Source of the DNA: Palsa-1392 sp963819975
GTDB taxonomy: Bacteria; Verrucomicrobiota; Verrucomicrobiia; Chthoniobacterales; UBA10450
Direction: 5' to 3'
Assembly (NCBI GenBank): GCA_963819975.1
Contig: CAWFYE010000001.1
Location: 186,001-250,000 of the forward strand
DNA: 64,000 nucleotides
Each line of letters begins with the position of its first letter. The first letter of the stretch is position 1. Below are positions 9,832 to 17,908 of this stretch, piece by piece. The notes beneath the pieces are model-generated. The model ran no database searches. It was not told the DNA's origin and saw only the letters and a list, made by a program, of their open reading frames with translations. The translations under genes and the position numbers were made by a program.

Positions 9832-11085
9832 TTACTCTCGGCAGTAAACGCGGTCCCCGTCGACATACACTGAATCAACCTGGGAAACGCCAAACCAATA
9901 GGCGATCTCGCGGTAGTCCGGGCAGTCGAAGATGCTAAAATTCGCGGCTTTACCCGCCTCGAGCGATCCAATCCGGTCGCCACGTTCGAGACTATGGGCG
10001 GCGTTGATCGTGCTCGCCGTAATCCCTTCTGCCGGCGTCATCTTCATCTGCGTGCAGGCGAGCGAGAGAATCATCGGAATGGACGGCGTCGGCGACGAAC
10101 CGGGATTGAAATCCGTCGCCAGCACAACTGCCAGACCGGCATCGATCATGGCGCGCGCCTTCGGATAACGCGTTTTACCGAGCGCATAAACCGAAGCCGG
10201 CAATAACACCGGCTGCACACCCGCCTCGGCGAGTGCGGCAATTTCGGCGTCGTTGGTTTGCTCGAGATGATCGGCCGTTGCGGCGCCCAATCGCGCCGCG
10301 AGAAACGCTCCCCCGGAATTCGTTAGTTGATCGACATGCATCCGGAGGCGCAAACCGTGCGACTGCGCCGCCTTCAGAATTTTCTCCGAATCCGCGAGGT
10401 CGAAATAGCCGGCTTCGCAAAAGATGTCGCAACTCTCGGCTAGCCTATCCTCAGCCACAGCCGGCATCATCTCGCGGATCACGAGCGCGACATACTGCTC
10501 GGGCGCGCCGGCAAATTCTTCCGGAATAGCGTGTGCGCCGAGGAAGGTCGGCACAAATTCCAGCGCGGTGGTTTCGCTTAGTTGCCGGATGACGCGCAGA
10601 ATTTTCAGCTCTTCATCAAGCGACAATCCATAGCCAGACTTGGCTTCCATCGTCGTCGTTCCGCAGCGCAGGAACCAATTCGCTCGCCGTTGCGCCTGCG
10701 CGAGAAGTTCGGCTTCACTCGCCGCGCGCGTCTTGCGGACCGTCGAACGAATGCCTCCGCCACTTGCGGCAATCTCCTCGTAGGTCGCACCCCGAGAACG
10801 CATTTCGAATTCATCGACCCGATTTCCGCCGAAGACGGGATGCGCATGGGCATCGACAAAACCCGGAAGCACTGCGCGCCCACGGGCATCGATCACCTCG
10901 ATGTCGCTAGGCAATCCGCCGGCGATTTCGTCGGAAGCACCGGTCGCCACGATGATGCCATCGCGCACCAGCATTCCACCATCTTCGATGATCGCGAGGT
11001 CGCTCAGCTCTCGACCAATCCGGGCTCGTTTCGGCCCGGCCAGCGTGACCAGTTGGGCAGCGTGTAAAACGGCGACCGATTTCAA
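9832..11085 (-). CDS. hutI: Imidazolonepropionase
   Basis: A 417-residue amidohydrolase that converts imidazolone-5-propionate to N-formimino-glutamate, the third step of histidine degradation. The metal site is visible as GFVDAHAHPVFGG (His80, His82), with further ligands expected at ADHLEQTN and ATDFNPGSSPTPS. The substrate-binding GGGIRSTVRKTR segment is present. Last gene of the hut operon; its ATG overlaps the ftcD stop (ATGA). Confidence 0.96.
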   Translation of the reverse strand: MKSVAVLHAAQLVTLAGPKRARIGRELSDLAIIEDGGMLVRDGIIVATGASDEIAGGLPSDIEVIDARGRAVLPGFVDAHAHPVFGGNRVDEFEMRSRGATYEEIAASGGGIRSTVRKTRAASEAELLAQAQRRANWFLRCGTTTMEAKSGYGLSLDEELKILRVIRQLSETTALEFVPTFLGAHAIPEEFAGAPEQYVALVIREMMPAVAEDRLAESCDIFCEAGYFDLADSEKILKAAQSHGLRLRMHVDQLTNSGGAFLAARLGAATADHLEQTNDAEIAALAEAGVQPVLLPASVYALGKTRYPKARAMIDAGLAVVLATDFNPGSSPTPSIPMILSLACTQMKMTPAEGITASTINAAHSLERGDRIGSLEAGKAANFSIFDCPDYREIAYWFGVSQVDSVYVDGDRVYCRE

Positions 11086-12767
11086 GAGAGCTTGCTCTCC
11101 ACCACGCGGCGAGCGGTCTCGTAGCGCGCCTCCGATTCGGTCATCAACGCGATCAATTTTTCGCTCAGATTTGTCCTGATTTTTTCATCCTTAAGACCCG
11201 ACAAATTAATCCGCACATTCATCCCCGCCCCATCGACACAGGCGCGCGTGGCCAGCAACCCAACGCCGACATCCGAGATTGAGGCCGGATTGCCTTTCTC
11301 CGCCATCGCCGCCAGCAGGTCGTAGGACCGGCTCGCGGTCTCCATGACCTTTAGCGGAATTTCCGCCGCATATTGGTTTGCCCTCTGGATCGCCTTGGTG
11401 CGGGCCACCTTTTCTTCAGCGGAATCTTTCGGCAAACCAAAAGCCGACATCACCTTATTAAAGGCAGCGGTGTCTTCATCGACCAAAAACAGGAGCTCGT
11501 CTTTCAACTGCTGCCCTTGCACCGCCCAGTCGCTAAAAAATTCGAGCTGCTCGTCCCAGCCGCGTTTGCCCGCGGAAAGATTCGCTACCATTCCACCTAA
11601 CGACGCCCCGAGAGCACCCATCAGGGCCGCGACCGAACCGCCGCCGGGCGCCGGCGAATCGCTCAGCGTCTCGTTACAGAACTGCCGAAGATTCATCTTC
11701 ACGAGCGACTTCTTCGCCTCCTCAGCGATCTTGAACTCGATCACTTTTTCCTTCGGATCGAACGGCTTCAGCTCGCTCAGGCCCATCGAACGGATGGCAA
11801 GGTCGATCAGTTCTTCTTCCGCCGCACCTTCCGACCACTTTTGTTTGCGCAGAAAATATTTTCCGGCTTCGACGAGAGATTTCTTGGGCAGCATCCCGAC
11901 AATTTCGGAACCGGTCGCGCGCATCCCGCGCTCCGCGGCCGCAGTCGCACAGGCGTCGAACGCGACGTGCAACGGTGTCTCTTCGATGTTCGTCAGGTTC
12001 ATCGAAACCTGCGCGATCCCATACTCTTCGACATACCAGCCGATGGCTTTGACATTTTTCAGCATTCCCGGGATCCGCACCGGTTCGCCGTTTTCGTCGA
12101 GCACCTTCTTCCCGGTTGGCGTCCCATCCTCGGTTTTGACGCGCCCGTTCTCGCGCACGTCGAAAGCAACTGAGTTCGCCCGACGGGTTGACTTCGTGTT
12201 CAGGTTCACGTTGTAAGCCACGAGAAAATCCCGCGCGCCGATGACGGTCGCGCCAGACTTTTCGTTAAAGACTGCGGGACCAAAATCAGGCTTCCAGGCC
12301 GGTTGTTTGATCTTCTCAAAAAAGCCTTCGTATTCTCCGGCGCGAATGATGGAGAGATTGGACCGCTCCGGACCGCCGGCGGCTCTTTCGTAGAGGTAAA
12401 CCGGGATCTTCAATTCCTCCGCAACCCGTTTGCCTAACGACTTCGCGCAGTCGATCGCTTCCTCCCAACTCACATCGCTCACCGGGATGAACGGGCAGAC
12501 ATCGGTCGCGCCCATTCGCGGATGCGCGCCTTTCTGCTTGCGCATGTCGATCAATTCCGCCGCTTTTTGGATTCCGCGAAAAGCGGCCTCGACCGCGACC
12601 TCGGGCGACGCGACGAAGGTCACGACCGTGCGGTTGGTGCTCGCGCCCGGGTCGACATCGAGAAGTGAAACACCCTCAACTGCCTCGATCGCCGAAGTGA
12701 TCTGTTTGATTACGTTCAGGTCGCGGCCTTCAGAAAAATTGGGGACGCATTCAATCAGTTTTTGCAT
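11082..12767 (-). CDS. ftcD: Bifunctional glutamate formimidoyltransferase / formimidoyl-THF cyclodeaminase
   Basis: A 561-residue fusion that moves the formimino group from N-formimino-glutamate to tetrahydrofolate and then deaminates it cyclically. It therefore completes the folate-dependent branch of histidine breakdown. Residues 1 to about 330 are the transferase N and C subdomains (LIECVPNFSEGRDL, KGAHPRMGATDVCPFIP). Residues about 345-560 are the cyclodeaminase (FCNETLSDSPAPGGGSVAAL). This is the same architecture as mammalian FTCD. ATG 12767 is chosen for the conserved MQKLIECVPN start. The bases just upstream form CCTAACGATG, so the iterated 8-mer overlaps the start codon. Confidence 0.95.
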   Translation of the reverse strand: MQKLIECVPNFSEGRDLNVIKQITSAIEAVEGVSLLDVDPGASTNRTVVTFVASPEVAVEAAFRGIQKAAELIDMRKQKGAHPRMGATDVCPFIPVSDVSWEEAIDCAKSLGKRVAEELKIPVYLYERAAGGPERSNLSIIRAGEYEGFFEKIKQPAWKPDFGPAVFNEKSGATVIGARDFLVAYNVNLNTKSTRRANSVAFDVRENGRVKTEDGTPTGKKVLDENGEPVRIPGMLKNVKAIGWYVEEYGIAQVSMNLTNIEETPLHVAFDACATAAAERGMRATGSEIVGMLPKKSLVEAGKYFLRKQKWSEGAAEEELIDLAIRSMGLSELKPFDPKEKVIEFKIAEEAKKSLVKMNLRQFCNETLSDSPAPGGGSVAALMGALGASLGGMVANLSAGKRGWDEQLEFFSDWAVQGQQLKDELLFLVDEDTAAFNKVMSAFGLPKDSAEEKVARTKAIQRANQYAAEIPLKVMETASRSYDLLAAMAEKGNPASISDVGVGLLATRACVDGAGMNVRINLSGLKDEKIRTNLSEKLIALMTESEARYETARRVVESKLS

Positions 12768-12784
12768 CGTTAGGCTCTTTCCTA

Positions 12785-14434
12785 TCAATCCCGCGCCTGC
12801 GGCTCCATCGGAATCTTGACGTCGTGCTCCCTGGCAAATTGGATCGCACGTGAATAACCGGCGTCCGCGTGGCGAATCACGCCCATTCCCGGATCGCTCG
12901 TCAAGACACGCTCGAGGCGGCGCTTCGCGCTGTCGGTCCCGTCGGCCACCACCACCATCCCGGCGTGCTGCGAGTAGCCGATCCCAACGCCGCCGCCGTT
13001 ATGGAGCGAAATCCACGATGCGCCAGCCGCCGTATTGACGAGCGCGTTGAGCAACGGCCAGTCGGCGATCGCGTCGCTCCCGTCGATCATTCCCTCCGTC
13101 TCGCGATAGGGCGACGCGACCGAGCCGGCGTCGAGATGATCACGCCCGATCACAATCGGGGCGCTAATCTCTCCGCGCCGAACGAGCTCGTTCATGGCAA
13201 CCCCAAATTCCGCGCGTGCACCGTAACCGAGCCAGCAAATCCGGGCCGGTAGCCCCTGGAATTGAATCCGCTTGCGAGCCAGTTTCATCCAGCGGCCGAG
13301 CGTCTTGTCTTCCGGGAACAATTCGAGAGCAAGCTGATCGGTCCGCGCGATGTCGGCCGGATCGCCGCTCAACGCCACCCAGCGGAACGGACCTTTCCCC
13401 TCGCAAAAGAGTGGGCGGATGTATTCCGGGACGAATCCTGGAATATCGAACGCTTTTTCGCAGCCGGCTTTTTTCGCCTGCGTCCGGAGGTTGTTGCCGT
13501 AATCGAAAGTGATCGCGCCCTTCTTCTGCAAGGCCAGCATCGCGTCGACATGCTGCGCCATCGCGGCCATTGAGCGCTCGACATATTCGTCCGGCTTCTC
13601 CGCGCGCAGTTGGAGTGCTTCAGCCAGCGACATTCCGTTAGGGACGTAGCCATTGAGTGCGTCGTGAGCGCTCGTCTGGTCGGTCAAAACATCGGGGACA
13701 ATTCCGCGCCGAACCATCTCCGGCAGCACGTCCGCACAATTGCCGACGAGGCCGACCGAGATCGCTTCTTTCGTCTCGAGCAATTGCAGCGCTTCGTCGA
13801 GCGAACGGGCGATCTTGTCGCAATAGCCGCTCGTCAGGCGTTTTTCAATTCGAGTCGGATCAACCTCAATCCCGAGACAGCGAGCGCCGGCCATGGTGGC
13901 AGCGAGCGGTTGTGCGCCCCCCATCCCGCCGAGACCGCCGGTGACGAGCAGCTTGCCTTCGAGAGAACCACCAAAGTGACGTTCCCCAGCCGCGGAAAAG
14001 GTTTCGAACGTGCCTTGCACGATTCCCTGGCTGGCGATGTAAATCCACGAGCCGGCGGTCATTTGGCCGTACATCGTCAGGCCGAGTTTTTCCAGCCGGT
14101 TGAACTCCGGATAATTCGACCACTGGCCGACGAGATTCGAGTTGGCGATCAGGACCCGCGGCGCTTCGTCGTGCGTCCGGAAAACTCCGACCGGTTTGCC
14201 GGATTGCACGAGCAACGTTTCGTCATCCTCCAGTTCGCGCAGCGCCTTGACGATCGCGTCGAAAGCTTCCCAGCTCCGCGCGGCCCGGCCAGTCCCGCCA
14301 TAAACGACCAACCTGTCCGGATCTTCCGCGACCTCGGGATCGAGATTGTTCATCAGCATCCGGAGAGCCGCTTCCTGCTGCCAGCCTTTGCAGCTCAGTT
14401 CCTTCCCGCGCGGGGCGCGAATGGTTCTTTTCAT
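12785..14434 (-). CDS. hutU: Urocanate hydratase
   Basis: A 549-residue cytosolic NAD-dependent enzyme that hydrates urocanate to imidazolone propionate. The family stretches YGGTGRAARSWEAFDAI, MYGQMTAGSWIYIASQGIVQGT, LLVTGGLGGMGGAQPLAATMAGA (NAD site) and the C-terminal LHNGGGVGIGYSQHAGMV are all clear, with the catalytic-loop cysteine in ARICWLGYGAR. ATG 14434 overlaps the hutH stop (ATGA) and gives the usual length of about 550. Confidence 0.97.
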   Translation of the reverse strand: MKRTIRAPRGKELSCKGWQQEAALRMLMNNLDPEVAEDPDRLVVYGGTGRAARSWEAFDAIVKALRELEDDETLLVQSGKPVGVFRTHDEAPRVLIANSNLVGQWSNYPEFNRLEKLGLTMYGQMTAGSWIYIASQGIVQGTFETFSAAGERHFGGSLEGKLLVTGGLGGMGGAQPLAATMAGARCLGIEVDPTRIEKRLTSGYCDKIARSLDEALQLLETKEAISVGLVGNCADVLPEMVRRGIVPDVLTDQTSAHDALNGYVPNGMSLAEALQLRAEKPDEYVERSMAAMAQHVDAMLALQKKGAITFDYGNNLRTQAKKAGCEKAFDIPGFVPEYIRPLFCEGKGPFRWVALSGDPADIARTDQLALELFPEDKTLGRWMKLARKRIQFQGLPARICWLGYGARAEFGVAMNELVRRGEISAPIVIGRDHLDAGSVASPYRETEGMIDGSDAIADWPLLNALVNTAAGASWISLHNGGGVGIGYSQHAGMVVVADGTDSAKRRLERVLTSDPGMGVIRHADAGYSRAIQFAREHDVKIPMEPQARD

Positions 14435-15945
14435 AATGTGTCGTCTCCGCTGTCGAATTGTCCGCCGCGAATCGCCTCCGCGATGCATGCGATGTCGGGT
14501 GCGAGCACTCGATCTTCTTCCAGGCGCGGAACGAAGCCGCGTAAAGTGGCGAAAGCACGCTCGACGCCGGCGCCGGCTTTGAGCGGTCGCCGAAATTCCA
14601 ATCCCTCGGCTGCGGCGAGCAACTCGATTGCGAGCACGTTTTCCGCGTCCTCCACGATCGTGCGCAACTTCAACGCACCCGTCATTCCCATCGAGACGTG
14701 ATCTTCTTTTCCAGCCGACGTGGGCAGGTTATCGACGCTCGCCGGGTGAGCCAGGACTTTCGCTTCGTTCAGGAGCGCGACGGCCGCGACGTGCGCGATC
14801 ATGAAACCGGATTGCATCCCAGGATGCTGCGCAAGGAAAGCGGGCAGTCCTTCGCTCAGGTCCGGATTCGTTAGGCGATCGATTCGCCGTTCACTGATGC
14901 TCATCAAATCGGTCGTCGCGATGGCCGCGTAATCGAGCGCGAGAGCGAGCGGCGCGCCGTGGAAATTGCCGCCCGAAAGGACATCGCCATTGTCGGTGAA
15001 GACGAGCGGATTATCGGTCGCCGAACCCGACTCGATCCCGAGCACATCCTCGCAGTGGGCGAGCGCGCCGCGGACCGCGCCGTGCACCTGCGGCATGCAA
15101 CGCAGGCTGTAGGCGTCCTGAACGCGGGGGTCGTCATGGGCGTGCGATTCGCGGATTTCGCTGCCCTGCAGGAGCGCGAGGAGATGGCGCGCGACGGCCT
15201 GCTGGCCGGGATGCGGGCGGGCGTTGTGAATGCGCTCGTCGAACGCCACCGGAGTTCCCTTGAGGGCTTCGAGCGTCATGGCGCCGGCCACGTCGGCAAC
15301 CCGGGCAAGGCGTTGGGCCCGGAAGAGAGCGAGGCCCCCGATCGCGTGCATCGCCTGGGTGCCGTTGAGCAGCGCGAGGCCTTCCTTGGCGCGCAGGTCG
15401 GTCGGCTGGAGCCCGGCTTTTTGGAGCGCCTCCGCGCTGGGTATTCGTTCCCCTTTGTAAAAGGCTTCCCCTTCCCCGAGGAGCGAGAGCGCGAGATGAG
15501 CCAGTGGCGCGAGATCCCCGCTGGCGCCGACCGACCCCTTTTCGGGAATAACCGGGCAGACATTATTGTTCAGCATCGCGACCAGAAGCTGGATGACCTC
15601 CAGCCGAATCCCGCTGAAGCCGAGAGTGAGAACATTGGCGCGGAGGAGCATCATGGCCCGCACTTCCGGCTCGGACAGCGGGCGGCCGATGCCGCAGCAA
15701 TGGCTCCGAACGAGATTGACCTGGAGCTGCTCCAGTTGATCTGAGGGAATCTGGACGTCGGCCAGTTTGCCGAAGCCGGTGCTGACGCCGTAGGTGACAT
15801 CGCCCCGGGCGACGATTTCCTCGACGACTTTGCGCGAGGCGTGGACCGCATTTTCCGCTCGGGCGGCGATCTCGACCGGCTCATGATTTAAGGCGACGCT
15901 CGCGATCTTCGCGAGGGATAAAGGCCGGCCACTAAGCTGCAACAT
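14431..15945 (-). CDS. hutH: Histidine ammonia-lyase
   Basis: A 504-residue lyase that removes ammonia from histidine to give urocanate, the first hut step. The MIO prosthetic group would form from Ala141-Ser142-Gly143 (GSVGASGDLAPL). The YGVSTGFG motif (52-59), in which the Tyr is catalytic, is present. ATG 15945 gives the standard N-terminus; the in-frame start at 15981 adds 12 unconserved residues. It leads the four-gene hutH-hutU-ftcD-hutI operon. No HutC-type repressor or transporter is next to it. Confidence 0.97.
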   Translation of the reverse strand: MLQLSGRPLSLAKIASVALNHEPVEIAARAENAVHASRKVVEEIVARGDVTYGVSTGFGKLADVQIPSDQLEQLQVNLVRSHCCGIGRPLSEPEVRAMMLLRANVLTLGFSGIRLEVIQLLVAMLNNNVCPVIPEKGSVGASGDLAPLAHLALSLLGEGEAFYKGERIPSAEALQKAGLQPTDLRAKEGLALLNGTQAMHAIGGLALFRAQRLARVADVAGAMTLEALKGTPVAFDERIHNARPHPGQQAVARHLLALLQGSEIRESHAHDDPRVQDAYSLRCMPQVHGAVRGALAHCEDVLGIESGSATDNPLVFTDNGDVLSGGNFHGAPLALALDYAAIATTDLMSISERRIDRLTNPDLSEGLPAFLAQHPGMQSGFMIAHVAAVALLNEAKVLAHPASVDNLPTSAGKEDHVSMGMTGALKLRTIVEDAENVLAIELLAAAEGLEFRRPLKAGAGVERAFATLRGFVPRLEEDRVLAPDIACIAEAIRGGQFDSGDDTL

Positions 15946-15980
15946 GGAGCGAATACTACGAGAAACCTCCGCGAATTCCA

Positions 15981-16066
15981 CTTGTAGACGCCTCCCTCTG
16001 AGAGGCGCGCGGGTTGGTCCGCGGCGGGGTTTGGCGCCGCGCTTCGCCGAGCGAAGCGTCTACAAG
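15981..16066. repeat. 86-bp MITE-like element with 11-bp terminal inverted repeats
   Basis: CTTGTAGACGC at 15981-15991 is matched by its exact reverse complement GCGTCTACAAG at 16056-16066. Inside are further palindromes, including CGCTTCGC-CGA-GCGAAGCG at 16040-16058. The element lies in the gap upstream of hutH. It shares its core with the palindrome at 869-891. It has no coding capacity, so a non-autonomous or REP-type repeat is likely. Confidence 0.6.
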
Positions 16067-16083
16067 GTGGTCTCCAAGCGAAA

Positions 16084-16113
16084 AAGGCCAGGCCGCGTAA
16101 ACGGCCTGGCCTT
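16084..16113 (-). terminator. Rho-independent terminator of the small lipoprotein gene
   Basis: AAGGCCAGGCCG, a 6-base loop, then CGGCCTGGCCTT is a perfect 12-bp stem. Read on the minus strand it is followed directly by TTTTTCG. It lies 44 bases past the stop of the lipoprotein gene. Confidence 0.85.
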
Positions 16114-16157
16114 CTGGGTTAAAGTTGTCCGGTCGGAGGCGAACCGCCGGTGCGGAG

Positions 16158-16280
16158 CTATTTGGTGTAACCGGTCGACGCCGGCGGCGTTGACATCGTC
16201 TCCTTTTTCTGCGCGCAAGCACCCAGGCTCAGCACGCCGGCCGCAACGGCCACGATCATGATCATTTTGACTAATTTCAC
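16158..16280 (-). CDS. 40-residue small lipoprotein
   Basis: This short gene is supported by a strong Shine-Dalgarno (GGAAGGAGG, 9 bases before GTG 16280), rare in this window, and a strong terminator downstream. The product starts with a basic-hydrophobic leader (VKLVKMIMIVAVAAGVL) and a lipobox LGAC, so Cys22 would be lipid-modified, leaving an 18-19-residue mature peptide rich in Thr, Ser and Pro. It resembles entericidin-like or other tiny lipoproteins in size, but I see no specific family match. Base use fits its neighbours. Confidence 0.7.
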   Translation of the reverse strand: MKLVKMIMIVAVAAGVLSLGACAQKKETMSTPPASTGYTK

Positions 16281-16368
16281 TATATCTCGCCTCCTTCCTT
16301 AGCAGGTTGCTGCCGACTGTTTAGGCGGGGAAGCCAGCGCATGCAACGAATTTCTCGGGGTTTTTTCG

Positions 16369-16830
16369 CTAGGCCACAATTACTACTTCGGCCCCCACCG
16401 GCACCTGGTCGTAGAGTGTCAGCAAGTCGTCATTTTTCATACGGATACAGCCGTGGCTGGCCGGCTGCCCAATCTGGTCTTCGTGGTTCGTGCCGTGGAT
16501 GTAGATGAAGCGATCCCGGGTGTTGGCGTTGTGCTCTTCGAGGCCATCGAGCCAGAGGATGCGGCTCACGACAAGGTCGTCGGCGGGCTCGACGAGTTCC
16601 TCGGGCATAAGCGGCAGGCGGTTGCGAAAAATCGTACCGACAGGAAACTCGCCGCCGATTTTCTCGCCGATCTTGAATCGCCCGAGCGGCGTTTTCAGGC
16701 TCCCCTCCTCCGAGCCGAGGCCGAAGCGCGACGTCGAGACGGGATAGCTGGCGAGAATGGTCTCGCCGGAGACAAGGTCGAGGCGTTGCTCGGGAACGGA
16801 GATCCGGATGATGGGTTCGGTCGTTTGCAT
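16369..16830 (-). CDS. L,D-transpeptidase family protein (YkuD), no signal peptide
   Basis: A compact 153-residue YkuD domain that starts almost at once (IIRISVPEQRLDLVSGETILASYPVSTS). The active site is the HGTNH...QPASHGCIRM motif, with nucleophile Cys128 followed by NDDLLTLYDQVPVGAEVVIV. There is no obvious signal peptide from ATG 16830, in contrast to the paralogue at 4478. Either it is exported otherwise or the start is misjudged; upstream sequence offers no leader. Divergent from asd with a 31-base gap. Confidence 0.9.
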   Translation of the reverse strand: MQTTEPIIRISVPEQRLDLVSGETILASYPVSTSRFGLGSEEGSLKTPLGRFKIGEKIGGEFPVGTIFRNRLPLMPEELVEPADDLVVSRILWLDGLEEHNANTRDRFIYIHGTNHEDQIGQPASHGCIRMKNDDLLTLYDQVPVGAEVVIVA

Positions 16831-16861
16831 CTCAGAGCGCGGGCGATAGACTGCGCACGCG

Positions 16862-17860
16862 ATGCCGAAAAAATATCACGTCGCGGTCGTTGGCGCGACT
16901 GGCGCGGTCGGGATCGAGCTGCTCCGGGTACTGGAGCGGCGCGACTTCCCCGTGGCAGATTTACGGCTCCTGGCTTCGGCACGCTCGGCTGGCCGCAAAT
17001 TGGCCTTCCGCGGTCGCGAGTATCCCGTCGAGACGCTGGGGCAAGATTCGTTCGGTGGGATCGAGCTCGCCTTTTTCAGCGCGGGCTCCGGTACGACGAA
17101 ACAGTTTGCGTCCTTAGCAACTGCGGCCGGCGCGGTGGTGATCGATAATTCGGCAGCCTATCGGATGGATCCGGAGGTGCCGCTGGTCATTCCCGAGATC
17201 AATCCCGACGATGCCCGCGCCCATCACGGATTGATCGCAAACCCGAACTGCACCACCGCTGTTGCCCTCATGGCGCTCTATCCGCTTCATCGCGCTTTTG
17301 GATTGCGCCGCATTTTTGCCTCGAGCTACCAGGCGGTTTCGGGAACAGGCGCACGCGCGATCGAAGAGCTAAAGCGCCAGATCGAAGCCAGCACCTGCGG
17401 GGAGGAGTCGGCCCCGGAAGTTTTTCCGCACCCGATTGCTTTCAATGTGCTGCCGCACGTCGATTCTTTCCTCGAGAACGGCTACAGCAAGGAAGAAATG
17501 AAGATGCAAAACGAAGGGCGCAAGATCATGCATCTGCCTGATTTCATGGCTTCAGTGACTTGTGTGCGCGTCCCCGTTTATCGCGCGCACTCAGTCGCGA
17601 TCAGCGCGGAGTTTGCGCGCCCAGTCTCGCTCGATGCCGCGCGTGAGGCTCTCGCGAAGGCACCGGGCCTGGAACTGGTCGATGAACCGCAATCCAATCG
17701 CTACCCGATGCCACTCGCCGTCGCCGGGAAGGACAACTGCCAGGTCGGCCGCCTGCGCCTGGATTGCGCCTTGGAAAACGGTCTCGCGCTCTGGGTGGCA
17801 GGCGATCAGCTCTTAAAGGGCGCCGCGCTCAACGCCGTGCAGATCGCCGAACTCCTTTGA
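16862..17860 (+). CDS. asd: Aspartate-semialdehyde dehydrogenase
   Basis: A 332-residue enzyme reducing aspartyl phosphate to aspartate semialdehyde with NADPH, the branch point to lysine, diaminopimelate, threonine and methionine. The N-terminal Rossmann motif is GATGAVGIELLRVL (residues 11-24). The catalytic Cys130 sits in ANPNCTT, and the SYQAVSGTGARAIEEL and RVPVYRAHS motifs follow. Full length. DAP supply links it to the flanking peptidoglycan enzyme, though they are on opposite strands. Confidence 0.96.
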   Translation: MPKKYHVAVVGATGAVGIELLRVLERRDFPVADLRLLASARSAGRKLAFRGREYPVETLGQDSFGGIELAFFSAGSGTTKQFASLATAAGAVVIDNSAAYRMDPEVPLVIPEINPDDARAHHGLIANPNCTTAVALMALYPLHRAFGLRRIFASSYQAVSGTGARAIEELKRQIEASTCGEESAPEVFPHPIAFNVLPHVDSFLENGYSKEEMKMQNEGRKIMHLPDFMASVTCVRVPVYRAHSVAISAEFARPVSLDAAREALAKAPGLELVDEPQSNRYPMPLAVAGKDNCQVGRLRLDCALENGLALWVAGDQLLKGAALNAVQIAELL

Positions 17861-17868
17861 CAAGAAAC

Positions 17869-17892
17869 GGTCCCGGGATTTCTCCCGAGACC
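17869..17892 (-). terminator. Terminator between asd and the DUF6600 gene
   Basis: GGTCCCGGGA, loop TTTC, TCCCGAGACC forms a 10-bp stem with one C-A mismatch. On the minus strand the tail is GTTTCTTG, weakly T-rich, so it probably ends the DUF6600 transcript and may also serve asd. Confidence 0.55.
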
Positions 17893-17908
17893 CTATTAAG
17901 TTCCTGCC

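Noticed and set aside
13610..14701. Long open frame on + opposite hutU/hutH
   Set aside because: High-GC third positions make long antisense frames; it has no recognisable domain and hutU and hutH are certain on the other strand.
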